Assembly: GCA_016280345.1 (NCBI GenBank)
Contig: JAEEGN010000069.1
Location: forward strand, 1-43,231
Direction of reading: 5' to 3'
DNA from: Selenomonadaceae bacterium
GTDB taxonomy: Bacteria > Bacillota > Negativicutes > Selenomonadales > Selenomonadaceae
Length of the DNA stretch: 43,231 nucleotides
Shown here: positions 1-9,261 of the stretch, one piece after another
Layout of the letters: every line of letters begins with the position of its first letter
Numbering within the stretch: position 1 is the first letter of the stretch
Notes under the pieces: model-generated
What the model saw: only the letters and a program-made list of their open reading frames with translations
Told to the model about the DNA's origin: nothing
The model's database searches: none
Program-made: the position numbers and the translations under genes

Positions 1-2370
1 AATCTTGACCTGCTTTTCCAGGCGCTTTCCCAGGGCAGAGAGCAAGAGAGACGCGATTTCCCGGACCTGTTCTTTCGCCAGTGAGCGGAAGATGACGATG
101 TCATCGACACGGTTCAGGAATTCCGGCCGGAAGTACTCTTTCAGGAGGTCTTTCACGGCGGTCTCGGCCTCAGTGAAGTCCTTGTTCAGGATTTCGTGGG
201 AGCCGAGGTTCGAGGTCATGATGATGACGGTATTCTTGAAGTTCACCACCCGGCCCTTGCCGTCGGTGAGGCGACCGTCGTCAAGGATTTGCAGCAGGAC
301 GTTGAAGACGTCGCGATGGGCTTTTTCGATTTCGTCCAGCAGGATGACGCTGTACGGACGGCGTCGCACCGCCTCGGTGAGCTGGCCGCCCTCGTCGTAG
401 CCGACGTAGCCCGGAGGTGCGCCGATGAGCCGGGCGACGGAGTGCTTTTCCATGTATTCCGACATATCGATGCGAATCATGCTGCGCTCGTCATCGAACA
501 GCGCCTCGGCCAGAGTCTTCGCCAGCTCGGTCTTGCCGACGCCGGTGGGGCCGAGGAAGATAAAGGAGCCGATGGGGCGGTTCGGGTCCTTGATACCCGC
601 CCGGGCCCGGAGGATTGCCTGACTGACGACTTTTACCGCTTCGTCCTGGCCGACGACCCGCTGGTGCAGGACGTCTTCCAGATGGATGAGTTTCTCACGC
701 TCGCCGGTCAGCATTTTCGTGACCGGGATGCCGGTCCAGCGGCTCACGACCTCGGCGATGTCCTCCTCGCCGACTTCCTCCTTCAGCAGGCGGGAGCCTT
801 CGGCCTGCCCGGCCATCAGTGTCTCTTCCTCCTGCAGCTTCTTTTCCAGCTCCGGCAAGCGGCCGTACTTGATTTCCGAGGCTTTCATCAGAGCGCCGCC
901 GCGCTCGGCGATTTCCATCTGGTTCTTGGCCTCGTCCATTTCCTTCTTGATGGCCCGGACGCGCAGGATGGCCTGCTTCTCCGCCTCCCAGCGGCCCCGC
1001 AGCGCCGCTTCCTTGTCCTTGAGGGAGGCTTTTTCCTGGGAAAGGGCTTCAAGACGAGCCTTTGATCCATCGTCAGTTTCTTTCGTCAGCGCCTGCTCCT
1101 CAATCTCAAGCTGCATGATTTTCCGCTGCACTTCGTCGATGGGGGCGGGGACGGACTCGATCTCGGTGCGGAGTTTTGCCGCCGCCTCGTCCACCAGGTC
1201 GATGGCCTTGTCGGGCAAGAAACGGTCTGAGATGTAGCGGTCAGACAGCGTTGCCGCCGCCACCAGCGCTGCGTCGCGGATGCGGACGCCGTGATGGACC
1301 TCGTAGCGCTCTTTGAGCCCACGCAGGATGGAGATGGTGTCCTCCAGCGTCGGCTGCCCCACCATCACCGGCTGGAAGCGCCGCTCCAACGCCGTGTCCT
1401 TCTCGATGTACTTGCGGTATTCATTGAGCGTCGTAGCGCCGATACAGCGGAGTTCGCCCCGGGCCAGCATCGGCTTCAGCAAGTTGCCGGCGTCCATGGA
1501 GCCCTCCGCCGCGCCGGCACCGACGACGGTATGGACTTCGTCGATGAATAGCAGGATCTGGCCGTCGGCTTTGACGATTTCGTTCAGCACTGCCTTCAGC
1601 CGCTCCTCGAATTCGCCGCGGAACTTCGCGCCGGCCACCAGAGCGCCGAGGTCAAGGGAATACAACGTCTTGTTCTTCAGCGATTCCGGAACGTCGCCGG
1701 CTACGATGCGTCGGGCCAGTCCCTCGACGATGGCCGTCTTGCCGACACCCGGCTCGCCAATCAGCACGGGGTTGTTCTTGGTACGGCGGGACAATATCTC
1801 AATCGTCCGGCGGATTTCTTCGTCGCGGCCGATGACCGGGTCAAGCTTGCCCGCCCGGGCCGTCGCCGTAAGGTCGCGACCGTATTTCTCCAGCGATTTG
1901 TAGCCGTCCTCCGGATGGTCGCTGGTCACGTTCTGTTTGCGGTTCTTACGGATAGAACCTTGAATCTTCGCTTTTGTCAGGCCAAACTGACGGCAGACTT
2001 CCTGTACGTCGCTACTGCCGTCGCTGACGATGCCCAGAAGCAAGTGCTCGGTGCTGATGAAATCATCCTTCATGCTCCGGGCAAACTCGTCGGCCTTTGC
2101 CATGACCCGGGCCATATCGACGCCCATCGACAGCCGCTCCTGTCCCCGGACGCTGGGAATCTTGTTCAGAAGCTGCTCCAGGCGCGCCTTCATCATCGGA
2201 AGGTCTGTCTGCGCTTCCTCGAAAATCGTCCCGAGAAGCCCCTCCGGCTCCTTCGCCAGCGCCAGGAGGAGATGAGCCGAGGTGATCTCCTGGTGGTAGT
2301 GGAGCGCTGCTGCCTGCTGGGCCGCCTGCAGCGCTGCCAGGGTTTTCTGCGTGTATCGTTCTTCTCCCAT
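1..2370 (-). CDS. clpB: ATP-dependent disaggregase ClpB (3' end cut off)
   Basis: AAA+ Hsp100 disaggregase that resolubilises protein aggregates with DnaK. It is not in the ORF track because its frame runs off the left edge; I read it on the minus strand from the ATG at 2370. That start has AGGAGG a few bases upstream. About 790 codons are visible, and family members have about 860, so roughly 70 C-terminal residues are missing. Visible parts are a Clp_N domain with repeat region (about 1-145), a first Walker A GEPGVGKT (about residue 204), [12 protein letters not shown], the coiled-coil middle domain that separates ClpB from ClpC/ClpA (about 400-530), and a second Walker A GPTGVGKT (about 606) with LLDEIEKAH. 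The promoter region carries TTTGACTT repeats (separate entry). The assignment is secure. Confidence 0.97.
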   Translation of the reverse strand, partial: MGEERYTQKTLAALQAAQQAAALHYHQEITSAHLLLALAKEPEGLLGTIFEEAQTDLPMMKARLEQLLNKIPSVRGQERLSMGVDMARVMAKADEFARSMKDDFISTEHLLLGIVSDGSSDVQEVCRQFGLTKAKIQGSIRKNRKQNVTSDHPEDGYKSLEKYGRDLTATARAGKLDPVIGRDEEIRRTIEILSRRTKNNPVLIGEPGVGKTAIVEGLARRIVAGDVPESLKNKTLYSLDLGALVAGAKFRGEFEERLKAVLNEIVKADGQILLFIDEVHTVVGAGAAEGSMDAGNLLKPMLARGELRCIGATTLNEYRKYIEKDTALERRFQPVMVGQPTLEDTISILRGLKERYEVHHGVRIRDAALVAAATLSDRYISDRFLPDKAIDLVDEAAAKLRTEIESVPAPIDEVQRKIMQLEIEEQALTKETDDGSKARLEALSQEKASLKDKEAALRGRWEAEKQAILRVRAIKKEMDEAKNQMEIAERGGALMKASEIKYGRLPELEKKLQEEETLMAGQAEGSRLLKEEVGEEDIAEVVSRWTGIPVTKMLTGEREKLIHLEDVLHQRVVGQDEAVKVVSQAILRARAGIKDPNRPIGSFIFLGPTGVGKTELAKTLAEALFDDERSMIRIDMSEYMEKHSVARLIGAPPGYVGYDEGGQLTEAVRRRPYSVILLDEIEKAHRDVFNVLLQILDDGRLTDGKGRVVNFKNTVIIMTSNLGSHEILNKDFTEAETAVKDLLKEYFRPEFLNRVDDIVIFRSLAKEQVREIASLLLSALGKRLEKQVKI

Positions 2371-2441
2371 GATCGTTCCCTCCTGTCAGAAACGTTGTTT
2401 TTGTTTTTTTCGCCGGGGAGCTCTGCCCGGCTTCTGTTTCC

Positions 2442-2469
2442 ATTATAACGCAAAAAGTCAAAAAGTCAA
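2442..2469 (-). promoter_or_regulatory. clpB promoter
   Basis: On the minus strand, TTGACT (complement of 2464-2469) is followed after 16 bases by a perfect TATAAT (complement of 2442-2447), about 70 bp before the clpB ATG. The -35 lies inside a repeated TTTGACTT motif, so a repressor binding the repeats would block RNA polymerase. Confidence 0.75.
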
Positions 2470-2495
2470 ATACTATTTTTAACTTTTTGACTTTT
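2453..2495. repeat. 14-bp inverted repeat with tandem TTTGACTT at clpB promoter
   Basis: AAAAGTCAAAAAGT (2453-2466) and its exact reverse complement ACTTTTTGACTTTT (2482-2495) are separated by 15 bases. Within the left arm the hexamer GTCAAA is repeated directly with an 8-bp period (2457 and 2465). The layout overlaps the clpB -35. The half-site resembles the CtsR box element (GGTCAAA), but the known CtsR box has a 10-bp period, so this is either a variant or a site for another heat-shock regulator. Confidence 0.7.
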
Positions 2496-2510
2496 CTTCG
2501 GGTACTCGAC

Positions 2511-2552
2511 GAAAAAGCCCCGGAGCAGCGGAAGAAACCGTTGCTTCGGGGC
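2511..2552 (-). terminator. Intrinsic terminator of the condensation-like gene
   Basis: GCCCCGAAGCAACGG / CCGCTGCTCCGGGGC form a 15-bp stem with two mismatches and a 6-nt loop, read on the minus strand. It is followed by TTTTT. It sits just after the stop at 2575 and before the clpB promoter, so it isolates the two minus-strand units. Confidence 0.85.
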
Positions 2553-2574
2553 TGCCGGCAGGGGCCGTGATTCA

Positions 2575-4446
2575 CTATGATTGCGACCAGAGGCGTTGGT
2601 ATTTTTCCATCTGCGCCAAGGCGTGCCAGATTATGTTGCGCGCCAGCTCCGGCGAGGTCTGGAGGAGATTCTGCAACGGCTCCAGAGGGATGGTCAGAAG
2701 AAGCGCTTTTTCCGACAGGACTTCGGCGACGAGGCTGACCTTCCGCTCGGGCAGAAGGATTGTCTCGTTCACCCAGCCGCCCGGCTTGATGATGTCCAAA
2801 GGGTTGTACCAGCCGTCGCCAGCATCGAGAGAGCGGGCCAGGTGCCCCTCCGCCACGAAGAGCGCGTGTTTTTCCATGATGGTCCGGGAGATGAGGTCAC
2901 CCTCGAACAGGGTCCACTGGCGGAGTGCGCGGTTAAAGAGATGGGCGGTATTTTCGGGGCAATCCCGGAGAAGCGGCAGACGGACGGAGATCTGTTGCCG
3001 ACGTTCGGTATCGTCCGCTTTACTGACAGGCTGGTGCAGGGTTTCGCCTTTCAGGCGGTCCGCCAGGCGGTTCCGGAAAAAGGAGAAAGTCTTGTCCCAA
3101 TCCGTCATGGCCTGGAGCATCGTTTCCTGATACAGCCGGGCCAACTGGGCAACGCCTCCCGGCTGGAATCGTTTTTCATCGTACAGGAAGGTCGCGGACA
3201 ACGACTGGGCGCGGTAATGGAAATAGACACCAAGCTTCATTCCCCGCGCATCCCAGGAGTTCTGGGCGACTACCTGCCCTTGGGGAGATGCCTTCGCTTT
3301 GGCATAGATACCGTCTTCCACCAGGAAATCGTAGAAGCTCAGGAAATGGTCGAAGACGGTTTCAGGCCGCCCGTTAAGCTGCCGCAGGGGATTTCCGTCG
3401 CAAAGGTCATAGAGCGGAGCGGACATCATGTTCTGCAGCTGACGCAGGGCGATTTGCTGGACAAGCTTATCGTTCGAGTATCGGGAAAGGACGGGGAGCA
3501 GGTTGAAAGCGTCGGCTGCATTCTTCGGCGGCAGCAGGCAGAAAGCTGCGGTCGGCGTCTGGTTAATGCCTTGCAGCATGAAGCTCCAGGCCGTTTGCAG
3601 GATGGCCATGAGCATCTTGCGCTCGCCCCGCGCTTTATCCAGTACCGAATCGGTCAGGGCCGCGGGAAAGGCCAGACGGTAGGATTGCTGCTGATAGTCG
3701 TCATGAGAGTCGCGAGAATAGGGAAGCGGCGGCAGAGAGGGGGCCTCAGCCAGCACCTTTTCCCAATATTCCCGGGCCGGCCCTTTGACGGGCCGGGAAC
3801 GGTCCGTCAGTGTGGCCGGCTTCTGGAGGCTTGCCGGTGGGAGGGAGGCGTCCTTTCCCATGACGAACCGGAAGAACTGCGTGATGTCAAAATAGTTGGC
3901 GATGAGCTGGGAAATCGTGACATGGACGGCGTATTCGTCCGCGGCGGTATGAAATACGGCAAAGCGGATCAGCGGACTGCGCGCGATGTCGATTTCGCGG
4001 CGCATGTCCGCCTCCATGTACTTGCCCAGGGATTCCCCAATTTTTTCCGGGGATTGATTCTTGAGGTTGAAGAAAAGGACTTCGATACTACCGTCCGATT
4101 GGAGCGGGCGCTCCTCCAGGACAATGCGCAACGTCCTCGTCCCCACTTGGCAGTAATTCGTCCGCAGGGCTTCCGACTGACGGGCCAATTCGCGCAGCCC
4201 CAGATGGAATCGCAGGGGCGTAATCTCTCCCCGGAGCTTGTAAAGGGTCTGGACAAAAAAATGCGGCGAGATAAAATTTTGCCCTTCAAAAAAGCATTTC
4301 TCGTCCGTCGATAATTCATAGATTGCTTTGATTTTACGGGCGCTGTATCCGGCGGCGCTTTTTGCCTGCGGGCCGTAAACCCGGACCAGTTCCGTCTGCT
4401 CCTCAGCCGGAAGGTCGTTGAACTCAAATCTCTTTGGTAATGGCAT
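2575..4446 (-). CDS. Degenerate condensation-domain protein with C-terminal cNMP-binding-like domain
   Basis: A 623-aa cytoplasmic protein with no signal peptide. Residues about 40-470 look like an NRPS condensation/acyltransferase fold: the half-domain with YAVHVTISQLIANYFD sits where the active-site HHxxxDG would be, and later blocks such as FDHFLSFYDF and VYFHYRAQSLSATFLYDEKRF resemble the second half. The catalytic histidine pair and DG are absent, so catalysis is unlikely. Residues about 500-615 resemble a Crp/cyclic-nucleotide-binding barrel (IIKPGGWVNETILLPERKV, then a helix PELARNIIWHAL), but the phosphate-binding Arg is not in its usual setting and no helix-turn-helix follows. It lies 138 bp downstream of the REC-GGDEF gene on the same strand and ends at an intrinsic terminator, so co-transcription is likely. 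The start is preceded by AAAGGAGG. The function is unknown; a ligand- or protein-binding effector of the neighbouring signalling genes is inference. Confidence 0.6.
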   Translation of the reverse strand: MPLPKRFEFNDLPAEEQTELVRVYGPQAKSAAGYSARKIKAIYELSTDEKCFFEGQNFISPHFFVQTLYKLRGEITPLRFHLGLRELARQSEALRTNYCQVGTRTLRIVLEERPLQSDGSIEVLFFNLKNQSPEKIGESLGKYMEADMRREIDIARSPLIRFAVFHTAADEYAVHVTISQLIANYFDITQFFRFVMGKDASLPPASLQKPATLTDRSRPVKGPAREYWEKVLAEAPSLPPLPYSRDSHDDYQQQSYRLAFPAALTDSVLDKARGERKMLMAILQTAWSFMLQGINQTPTAAFCLLPPKNAADAFNLLPVLSRYSNDKLVQQIALRQLQNMMSAPLYDLCDGNPLRQLNGRPETVFDHFLSFYDFLVEDGIYAKAKASPQGQVVAQNSWDARGMKLGVYFHYRAQSLSATFLYDEKRFQPGGVAQLARLYQETMLQAMTDWDKTFSFFRNRLADRLKGETLHQPVSKADDTERRQQISVRLPLLRDCPENTAHLFNRALRQWTLFEGDLISRTIMEKHALFVAEGHLARSLDAGDGWYNPLDIIKPGGWVNETILLPERKVSLVAEVLSEKALLLTIPLEPLQNLLQTSPELARNIIWHALAQMEKYQRLWSQS

Positions 4447-4584
4447 GAAGGCGCCTCCTTTGCTGGCAGGACCGGGGGTGAGAATGGGTACCTCCCGGTC
4501 GGTTTGGCCCGGACGCTATACCGGCAATCTTTTCGGTACAGGCTGCATTCGATTGAAAAGTGAGTTCTGCTTGTCGCGCTTGCC

Positions 4585-5889
4585 TTACGGCATCAAGTCA
4601 GCCCATTCGTAGGAAAATGACAGGGCTTCGCCGGCGGGGGTATTCTCCCAGTTCCGGCGGATGCGCTCAACCGCGTGCCCCAGCTCCGGGTAACCGGTGT
4701 TGGAGAGCAGCACGACGAACTGGTTGCTACCGTTCCTGGTCACGGCATCGCCTTTGCGGAGCGTGGTCTGGAGTACCTGATAGAATTGATCCTCCGCTTC
4801 GAGCAGCGGGAAGGTCTCGTCGTCTTCCGGGTTGAGGGAAAAGACCAGGATGCAGGCAGGTATATTGTAAATCCCCACCGTGCGACGCAGGAACCGGTAC
4901 ACCGCCTGGAAACCATCGAGAGGAAGCGCCATGGCCCCCGGCAGTTGATTCCGCTCGCCCAGGATCATTTCAATGTGGGTCAGGCTCGCGAGCTGTTCCG
5001 GCGAGAGTGCCTGGTGTTCGTCGTATATTCGGTAGCCGTGCTTGCCGTTCTGCTTCACCGAGTAAAGCATCTTGTCGACTTTCTTGTAAAGCTCGGAGAA
5101 ATGCGTCCCGTGCGCGGGAACGAAGACGCAACCCATGGAAGCCCCCAGGGGAATCATCATGTCCTCACCCATGAGGTCCTTCGCCGATTGGAGCAAACAG
5201 CGGTTGATGTATTCCGATTTATTGGCGATCCCCGCTTCATCGCACATCCCTTGGCAGAAGGCGATGAACTCGTCGCCGCCGAGCCGGCCCACCAGGTCGG
5301 ATGGACGCATCGCCGTGCGGATGATATCGGCAAAGCTGATGAGTATCTTGTCGCCCATGGAATGGCCGTAAATGTCATTGACGAGCTTGAAATTGTCGAG
5401 GTCGATCATCATGAGGGCTCCGGTCGCCTGACGGCAAACTTCCTTCAAATCGGTTTCCGCCGACGTCTTGTTCAGGAGCCCTGTCAGAGAATCCGTACTG
5501 GCGTGTCGCTTCCAGCCTTCAATTTGCTCCACGGTCTGGAGGATATTCGCGACCCGGCGCAACAGCACGTCGGGTCGAAAGGGCTTGCGGATGAAATCCA
5601 TGGCCCCATTGTCAAATCCCTTACTTTCCGCTTCTTCGTCCTGATCCGCCGTCATGAACATGAACGGGATTTGTTCCTGGTACTCTGACTGCAGTTTTTT
5701 TTGCAGCTCGTAGCCGGACATGCCAGGCATCTGGAGATCGGAAAGAACCATATCGGGGCGCTCCTGATGGTAAATCTCTATGGCCTCCGGGCCCGAGGAG
5801 GCGCAGAAAGTCTTGTATTCGCCGGACAGCATGTTTTCCGTCATCATCAGCGAAACCTTCATATCGTCCACGATCAATATTTTTTTCAT
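4585..5889 (-). CDS. Response regulator with GGDEF (diguanylate cyclase) output
   Basis: A 434-aa cytoplasmic protein. A receiver domain (1-120) has the DD pair at 8-9, phospho-acceptor D51 (VLSDLQMPG), Thr (FMTAD) and Lys (RKPF). A GGDEF domain (about 130-290) has an intact RLGGDEF and a RxxD (RPSD) five residues upstream, which is the inhibitory I-site. The protein should therefore make c-di-GMP from GTP in response to phosphorylation and be product-inhibited. A C-terminal stretch (about 310-430) has a further GGDEF-like pattern (GSNQFVVLLS in the signature position) that lacks the catalytic residues, so it is probably a dead second copy. It is divergent from the HPt and hybrid kinase genes, the probable source of its phosphate (inference from position). 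It has a GGGAG ribosome site and a promoter with TTGACA at 5997-6002. Confidence 0.9.
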   Translation of the reverse strand: MKKILIVDDMKVSLMMTENMLSGEYKTFCASSGPEAIEIYHQERPDMVLSDLQMPGMSGYELQKKLQSEYQEQIPFMFMTADQDEEAESKGFDNGAMDFIRKPFRPDVLLRRVANILQTVEQIEGWKRHASTDSLTGLLNKTSAETDLKEVCRQATGALMMIDLDNFKLVNDIYGHSMGDKILISFADIIRTAMRPSDLVGRLGGDEFIAFCQGMCDEAGIANKSEYINRCLLQSAKDLMGEDMMIPLGASMGCVFVPAHGTHFSELYKKVDKMLYSVKQNGKHGYRIYDEHQALSPEQLASLTHIEMILGERNQLPGAMALPLDGFQAVYRFLRRTVGIYNIPACILVFSLNPEDDETFPLLEAEDQFYQVLQTTLRKGDAVTRNGSNQFVVLLSNTGYPELGHAVERIRRNWENTPAGEALSFSYEWADLMP

Positions 5890-5973
5890 GGAGTCATCTC
5901 CCTTTTATGGGAATTAAGGAGTATAATAAGACTGATAGGCGTCGGTATCGCGAAAAGAGCATACCTCTATTAC

Positions 5974-6002
5974 GTATTATTTTAGCACTTATGTCGTGTC
6001 AA
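5974..6002 (-). promoter_or_regulatory. Promoter of the REC-GGDEF / condensation-like operon
   Basis: On the minus strand TTGACA (complement of 5997-6002), 17 bases, then TAATAC (complement of 5974-5979). It lies in the 171-bp divergent gap between the response regulator and the HPt gene, leaving a leader of about 80 nt. The -35 is perfect and the -10 is 4 of 6. Confidence 0.6.
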
Positions 6003-6060
6003 GCAAGCCTTTTCTGAAATAAACACAAAATAAAACTATAGGGAAACGGGAGGAAACACC

Positions 6061-6405
6061 ATGCTGACACTGGAAAACCTGAAGGAGATGGGAATGGATC
6101 CCAGCGAGGGTCTGGCCCGGTGCATGAACAACGAGGATTTCTTTTTTAAGATGGTAAAGATGGCGCTTTCCAACGAATACTTCGAGACACTGGAGAAGGC
6201 GCTGGAGGATGGCGACAAAGCCCTCGCCTTCGAAGCAGCCCACGCCCTGAAGGGCGTTGTCGGGAATCTGGCGCTTTCCCATATCTACGACCCGCTGGCG
6301 GAGATGACGGAGCTCCTGCGGGCGAGCCAGGATGCCGATTACGTCCCTATGTATCGCCCCATCAAAGCATTGCGCGACAAGCTCCTGGCCATGTGTCAGG
6401 ATTGA
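6061..6405 (+). CDS. Stand-alone HPt phosphotransfer protein
   Basis: A 114-aa all-helical HPt domain with the motif AAHALKGVVGNL; H61 is the expected phospho-histidine. It shuttles phosphate between receiver domains of hybrid kinases and response regulators. It is immediately upstream of two hybrid kinases and divergent from a REC-GGDEF regulator, so the local set contains every part of a phosphorelay (kinase, REC, HPt, output REC). Neither kinase carries its own HPt domain, which fits a separate one. GGGAGG precedes the ATG. Confidence 0.9.
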   Translation: MLTLENLKEMGMDPSEGLARCMNNEDFFFKMVKMALSNEYFETLEKALEDGDKALAFEAAHALKGVVGNLALSHIYDPLAEMTELLRASQDADYVPMYRPIKALRDKLLAMCQD

Positions 6406-6447
6406 AGGTGACGGGCTCCCCGCTCTTAAGTAACGAGGTGCTGTTGT

Positions 6448-9261
6448 ATGATGACGCATTTCAGGAACGAGTTCTACAAGAAGCTCTTCGAGTCCCTTGA
6501 GGACAACGCGGTGCTGATGCGGGTTGAGGAAGACGGCCGTTATTATCCTATCTGGTGCTCCCCCGAGTTTACCGAGATGATGGAGGGAACGGCAGAAGAG
6601 TTCATCCGATTGGAAAGTGGTGGAACCATGACCACCATCCACCCGGATGACCGGGAGGAGATCGCCTATCTTTTCCGCCACCATGTCACGAAGGCGGGCA
6701 CCAACAGCCTTGACGTTCGCAAGCGCACGATCAGGGGGCGCTGGCTCTGGGTAAATATCCATTATGCCTTCGTGGAGGAGGATGGTGTCCAGTACGCGTA
6801 CTGCAATTATTTCAACGTGACCTATATCAAGGAAGCGGAGCAGCGGGCGCAGACGCTCTACAAACGCATCCGTACCGAGTTAGAAAGCATGGGCAGTGAT
6901 AACCTGCTTTCCCTGCGGCTGAACCTGACGCAGGACAAGATCGAGGATTGCCGTAGCCACGAGCCCGGTGGTCGGGATCTCAGCGGCGGCAGCGTCCATG
7001 ATCTTTTTCGGCAACGGCTTTCCCTCCTGCTCTTCGACAAGGACCAGGCGCGCTTTTTCGAACTGTTCTCGGCGGAAAAACTTATAGAGACCTATTTTTA
7101 TGGCAACAGTACGATATCCGATGTTTTTTTCAGCCGGCGGCCCAATGGGCGGGAATGTTTCATCCGTTACAGCGTCAGGCTGCGCCAGGATCCTGTCAGT
7201 GGTGATATCATCGCTTTTGCCACGGAAAAGGACTACAACGGCGAGATGGTTAGTGAAGCACTGCTCAACAAGGCTCTGGCTGAGCAGTACGACATGATCA
7301 CCTATCTCGTAAACGGTCAGTACGGCGTCGTCATCGGTGACGCCGCCCGCATTGCGCGGGGAAGCATTTTCCCGCGGGAGAGGGACGGCAGCTATGACCG
7401 GTACCTGGCGGAGCAGGTGGCGCCGGTCCTCAGCGGGACGGAGGAGGAGAAAGCGGCATGTCTGGCGGCCCTGCGCCCGGAGCAGATCGAGAGGGAGCTG
7501 GCAGCACATGAGCCATACGCGGTGAATATCGTTTGTCAGATTGACGGCGAGACCTTCTATAAGCGGTTCGTATTCTTCCTGGTGGACCGGGAGGCGAAGT
7601 TCTATCTGCTGCTGAAGTCGGACACCACCGAAATCCAGAAGGAGCAGATCCAACGGAACGAGCAGCTCAGGAGCGTTCTCGAGGAAGCGAAGCAGGCCAA
7701 TATCGCCAAGACCGTATTCCTTTCCAACATGAGCCACGAGATACGAACGCCAATGAACGCGATTATCGGTCTGGACAGCATCGCACTGAAGGAACCGGAT
7801 CTCTCGCCCCGGATGAAAGCGCATCTCGAAAAAATCGGCGGCAGCGCCCGCCACTTGTTGAGCCTCATTAACGATATCCTGGATATGAGCCGCATCGAAA
7901 GCGGCCGCATGGTGATGAAAAAGGAGGAATTCTCGTTCAGCAGTATGCTGGAGCAGATTAATGCCATGATCAACAGCCAGTGCCAGGATAAGAAACTGCA
8001 TTACAACTGCGTCATCCAGGGGTTGGTGGACGAGTTCTACATCGGCGACGACATGAAACTCAAGCAGGTGCTGATCAACATCCTGGGCAACGCCGTGAAA
8101 TTCACGCCCCCTGGCGGGATGGTCTGCCTCATTGTGGAGCGGGTGGCGAAATTCGAGGATAAAACGACGCTGCGCTTCATCGTCCGGGACACCGGCATCG
8201 GCATGGATGCGGCGTTCCTGCCGAAGATATTCGACGCCTTCAGCCAGGAGGACGGAGCCACGACCAACAAATTCGGCGGTACCGGTCTCGGCATGGCCAT
8301 CACCAAGAATATCGTCGAGATGATGAACGGCAATATCTCCGTCACCTCGAAAAAGGGCAGGGGTTCGGAGTTCATTGTCAATGTGACACTGAAGGACAGT
8401 AACCGGGAAGATAGCGCCGGGTGTGGTTTCCGTCCCCAGGACCTCAACGTACTCATCATCGACGATGACGCCAGTGCCTGCGAACACGCCAAGCTGGTGC
8501 TGGAGGAGGTGGGCATCGCCGCCGATTTCTGCCTGAACGGACAGGATGCGCTGGACATGATCCGCCTGGGGCACGCCCGGCGCGACGACTACAACATGAT
8601 TTTGATGGATTACAAGATGCCGGAGCAGGACGGCCTCGCCGTTACCCGCGAGATTCGGAAGATCGTAGGCGAGGAATCCACCGTCATTATCCTTACTGCC
8701 TACAACTGGGACAACATCATCGAGGAAGCCATTGACGCCGGGGTTGACAGTTTCATGGCGAAGCCGCTCTTCGCTTCGAATGTCCTGTCCGGTTTCCGGC
8801 AGGTGCTGGCCCGCAAGAACATCTGCCTGACGCAAAAGCGCCGCAAGGCCGACCTCGCCGGCCGTCATGTTCTCCTGGCGGAGGATATGCTGGTCAACGC
8901 GGAAATCATGAAGGAAATTCTTGCCATGCGGCAGATGAAAGTCGATCACGCCGAGAACGGTCAGATGGCGGTGAGGATGTTTTCCGAGAGCCCGCTAGGC
9001 CATTACGATGCCGTCCTGATGGATGTGCGGATGCCGGTGATGGACGGGCTCAAAGCGATGGCGGCCATCCGGGCGCTACCGCGTCCCGACAGCCGTGTCG
9101 TGCCCATCATCGCCATGACGGCCAACGCCTTTGACGAGGACGTACAGCGTTCTTTGCAGGCGGGCATGAACGCGCATCTTTCGAAACCCGTGGAACCTGA
9201 CCACTTGTATGAAACACTGGAGAGCCTGATTGCCGACGAAGGAGGGGAAACGAATGGATGA
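6448..9261 (+). CDS. Hybrid histidine kinase, PAS sensor, two receiver domains
   Basis: A 937-aa protein without obvious membrane segments, so probably a cytoplasmic sensor. A PAS fold with PAC-like end occupies about 15-135, followed by a second PAS-like region (about 150-280) and a third poorly defined sensory region (about 280-400). A HisKA domain has SHEIRTPMN with phospho-acceptor H430. The HATPase_c domain shows GNAVKFT, RDTGIGM and GTGLGM. Two receiver domains follow: the first with D721 (LMDYKMP) and the second with D859 (LMDVRMP). Both keep Thr and Lys (TAYNW/KPLF, TANAF/KPVE). Its end overlaps the next kinase gene by 8 bp. HPt-dependent output to the REC-GGDEF protein is inference. 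Confidence 0.93.
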   Translation: MMTHFRNEFYKKLFESLEDNAVLMRVEEDGRYYPIWCSPEFTEMMEGTAEEFIRLESGGTMTTIHPDDREEIAYLFRHHVTKAGTNSLDVRKRTIRGRWLWVNIHYAFVEEDGVQYAYCNYFNVTYIKEAEQRAQTLYKRIRTELESMGSDNLLSLRLNLTQDKIEDCRSHEPGGRDLSGGSVHDLFRQRLSLLLFDKDQARFFELFSAEKLIETYFYGNSTISDVFFSRRPNGRECFIRYSVRLRQDPVSGDIIAFATEKDYNGEMVSEALLNKALAEQYDMITYLVNGQYGVVIGDAARIARGSIFPRERDGSYDRYLAEQVAPVLSGTEEEKAACLAALRPEQIERELAAHEPYAVNIVCQIDGETFYKRFVFFLVDREAKFYLLLKSDTTEIQKEQIQRNEQLRSVLEEAKQANIAKTVFLSNMSHEIRTPMNAIIGLDSIALKEPDLSPRMKAHLEKIGGSARHLLSLINDILDMSRIESGRMVMKKEEFSFSSMLEQINAMINSQCQDKKLHYNCVIQGLVDEFYIGDDMKLKQVLINILGNAVKFTPPGGMVCLIVERVAKFEDKTTLRFIVRDTGIGMDAAFLPKIFDAFSQEDGATTNKFGGTGLGMAITKNIVEMMNGNISVTSKKGRGSEFIVNVTLKDSNREDSAGCGFRPQDLNVLIIDDDASACEHAKLVLEEVGIAADFCLNGQDALDMIRLGHARRDDYNMILMDYKMPEQDGLAVTREIRKIVGEESTVIILTAYNWDNIIEEAIDAGVDSFMAKPLFASNVLSGFRQVLARKNICLTQKRRKADLAGRHVLLAEDMLVNAEIMKEILAMRQMKVDHAENGQMAVRMFSESPLGHYDAVLMDVRMPVMDGLKAMAAIRALPRPDSRVVPIIAMTANAFDEDVQRSLQAGMNAHLSKPVEPDHLYETLESLIADEGGETNG

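Noticed and set aside
2440-2500. CIRCE or canonical CtsR box before clpB
   Set aside because: No TTAGCACTC-N9-GAGTGCTAA; the repeats have an 8-bp, not 10-bp, period.
2581-4314. 577-aa plus-strand ORF
   Set aside because: Antisense shadow of the condensation-like gene; no domain pattern, and the minus-strand frame has a ribosome site and fold signatures.
6880-8949. 689-aa minus-strand ORF
   Set aside because: Antisense shadow of the hybrid kinase, caused by high GC third positions.
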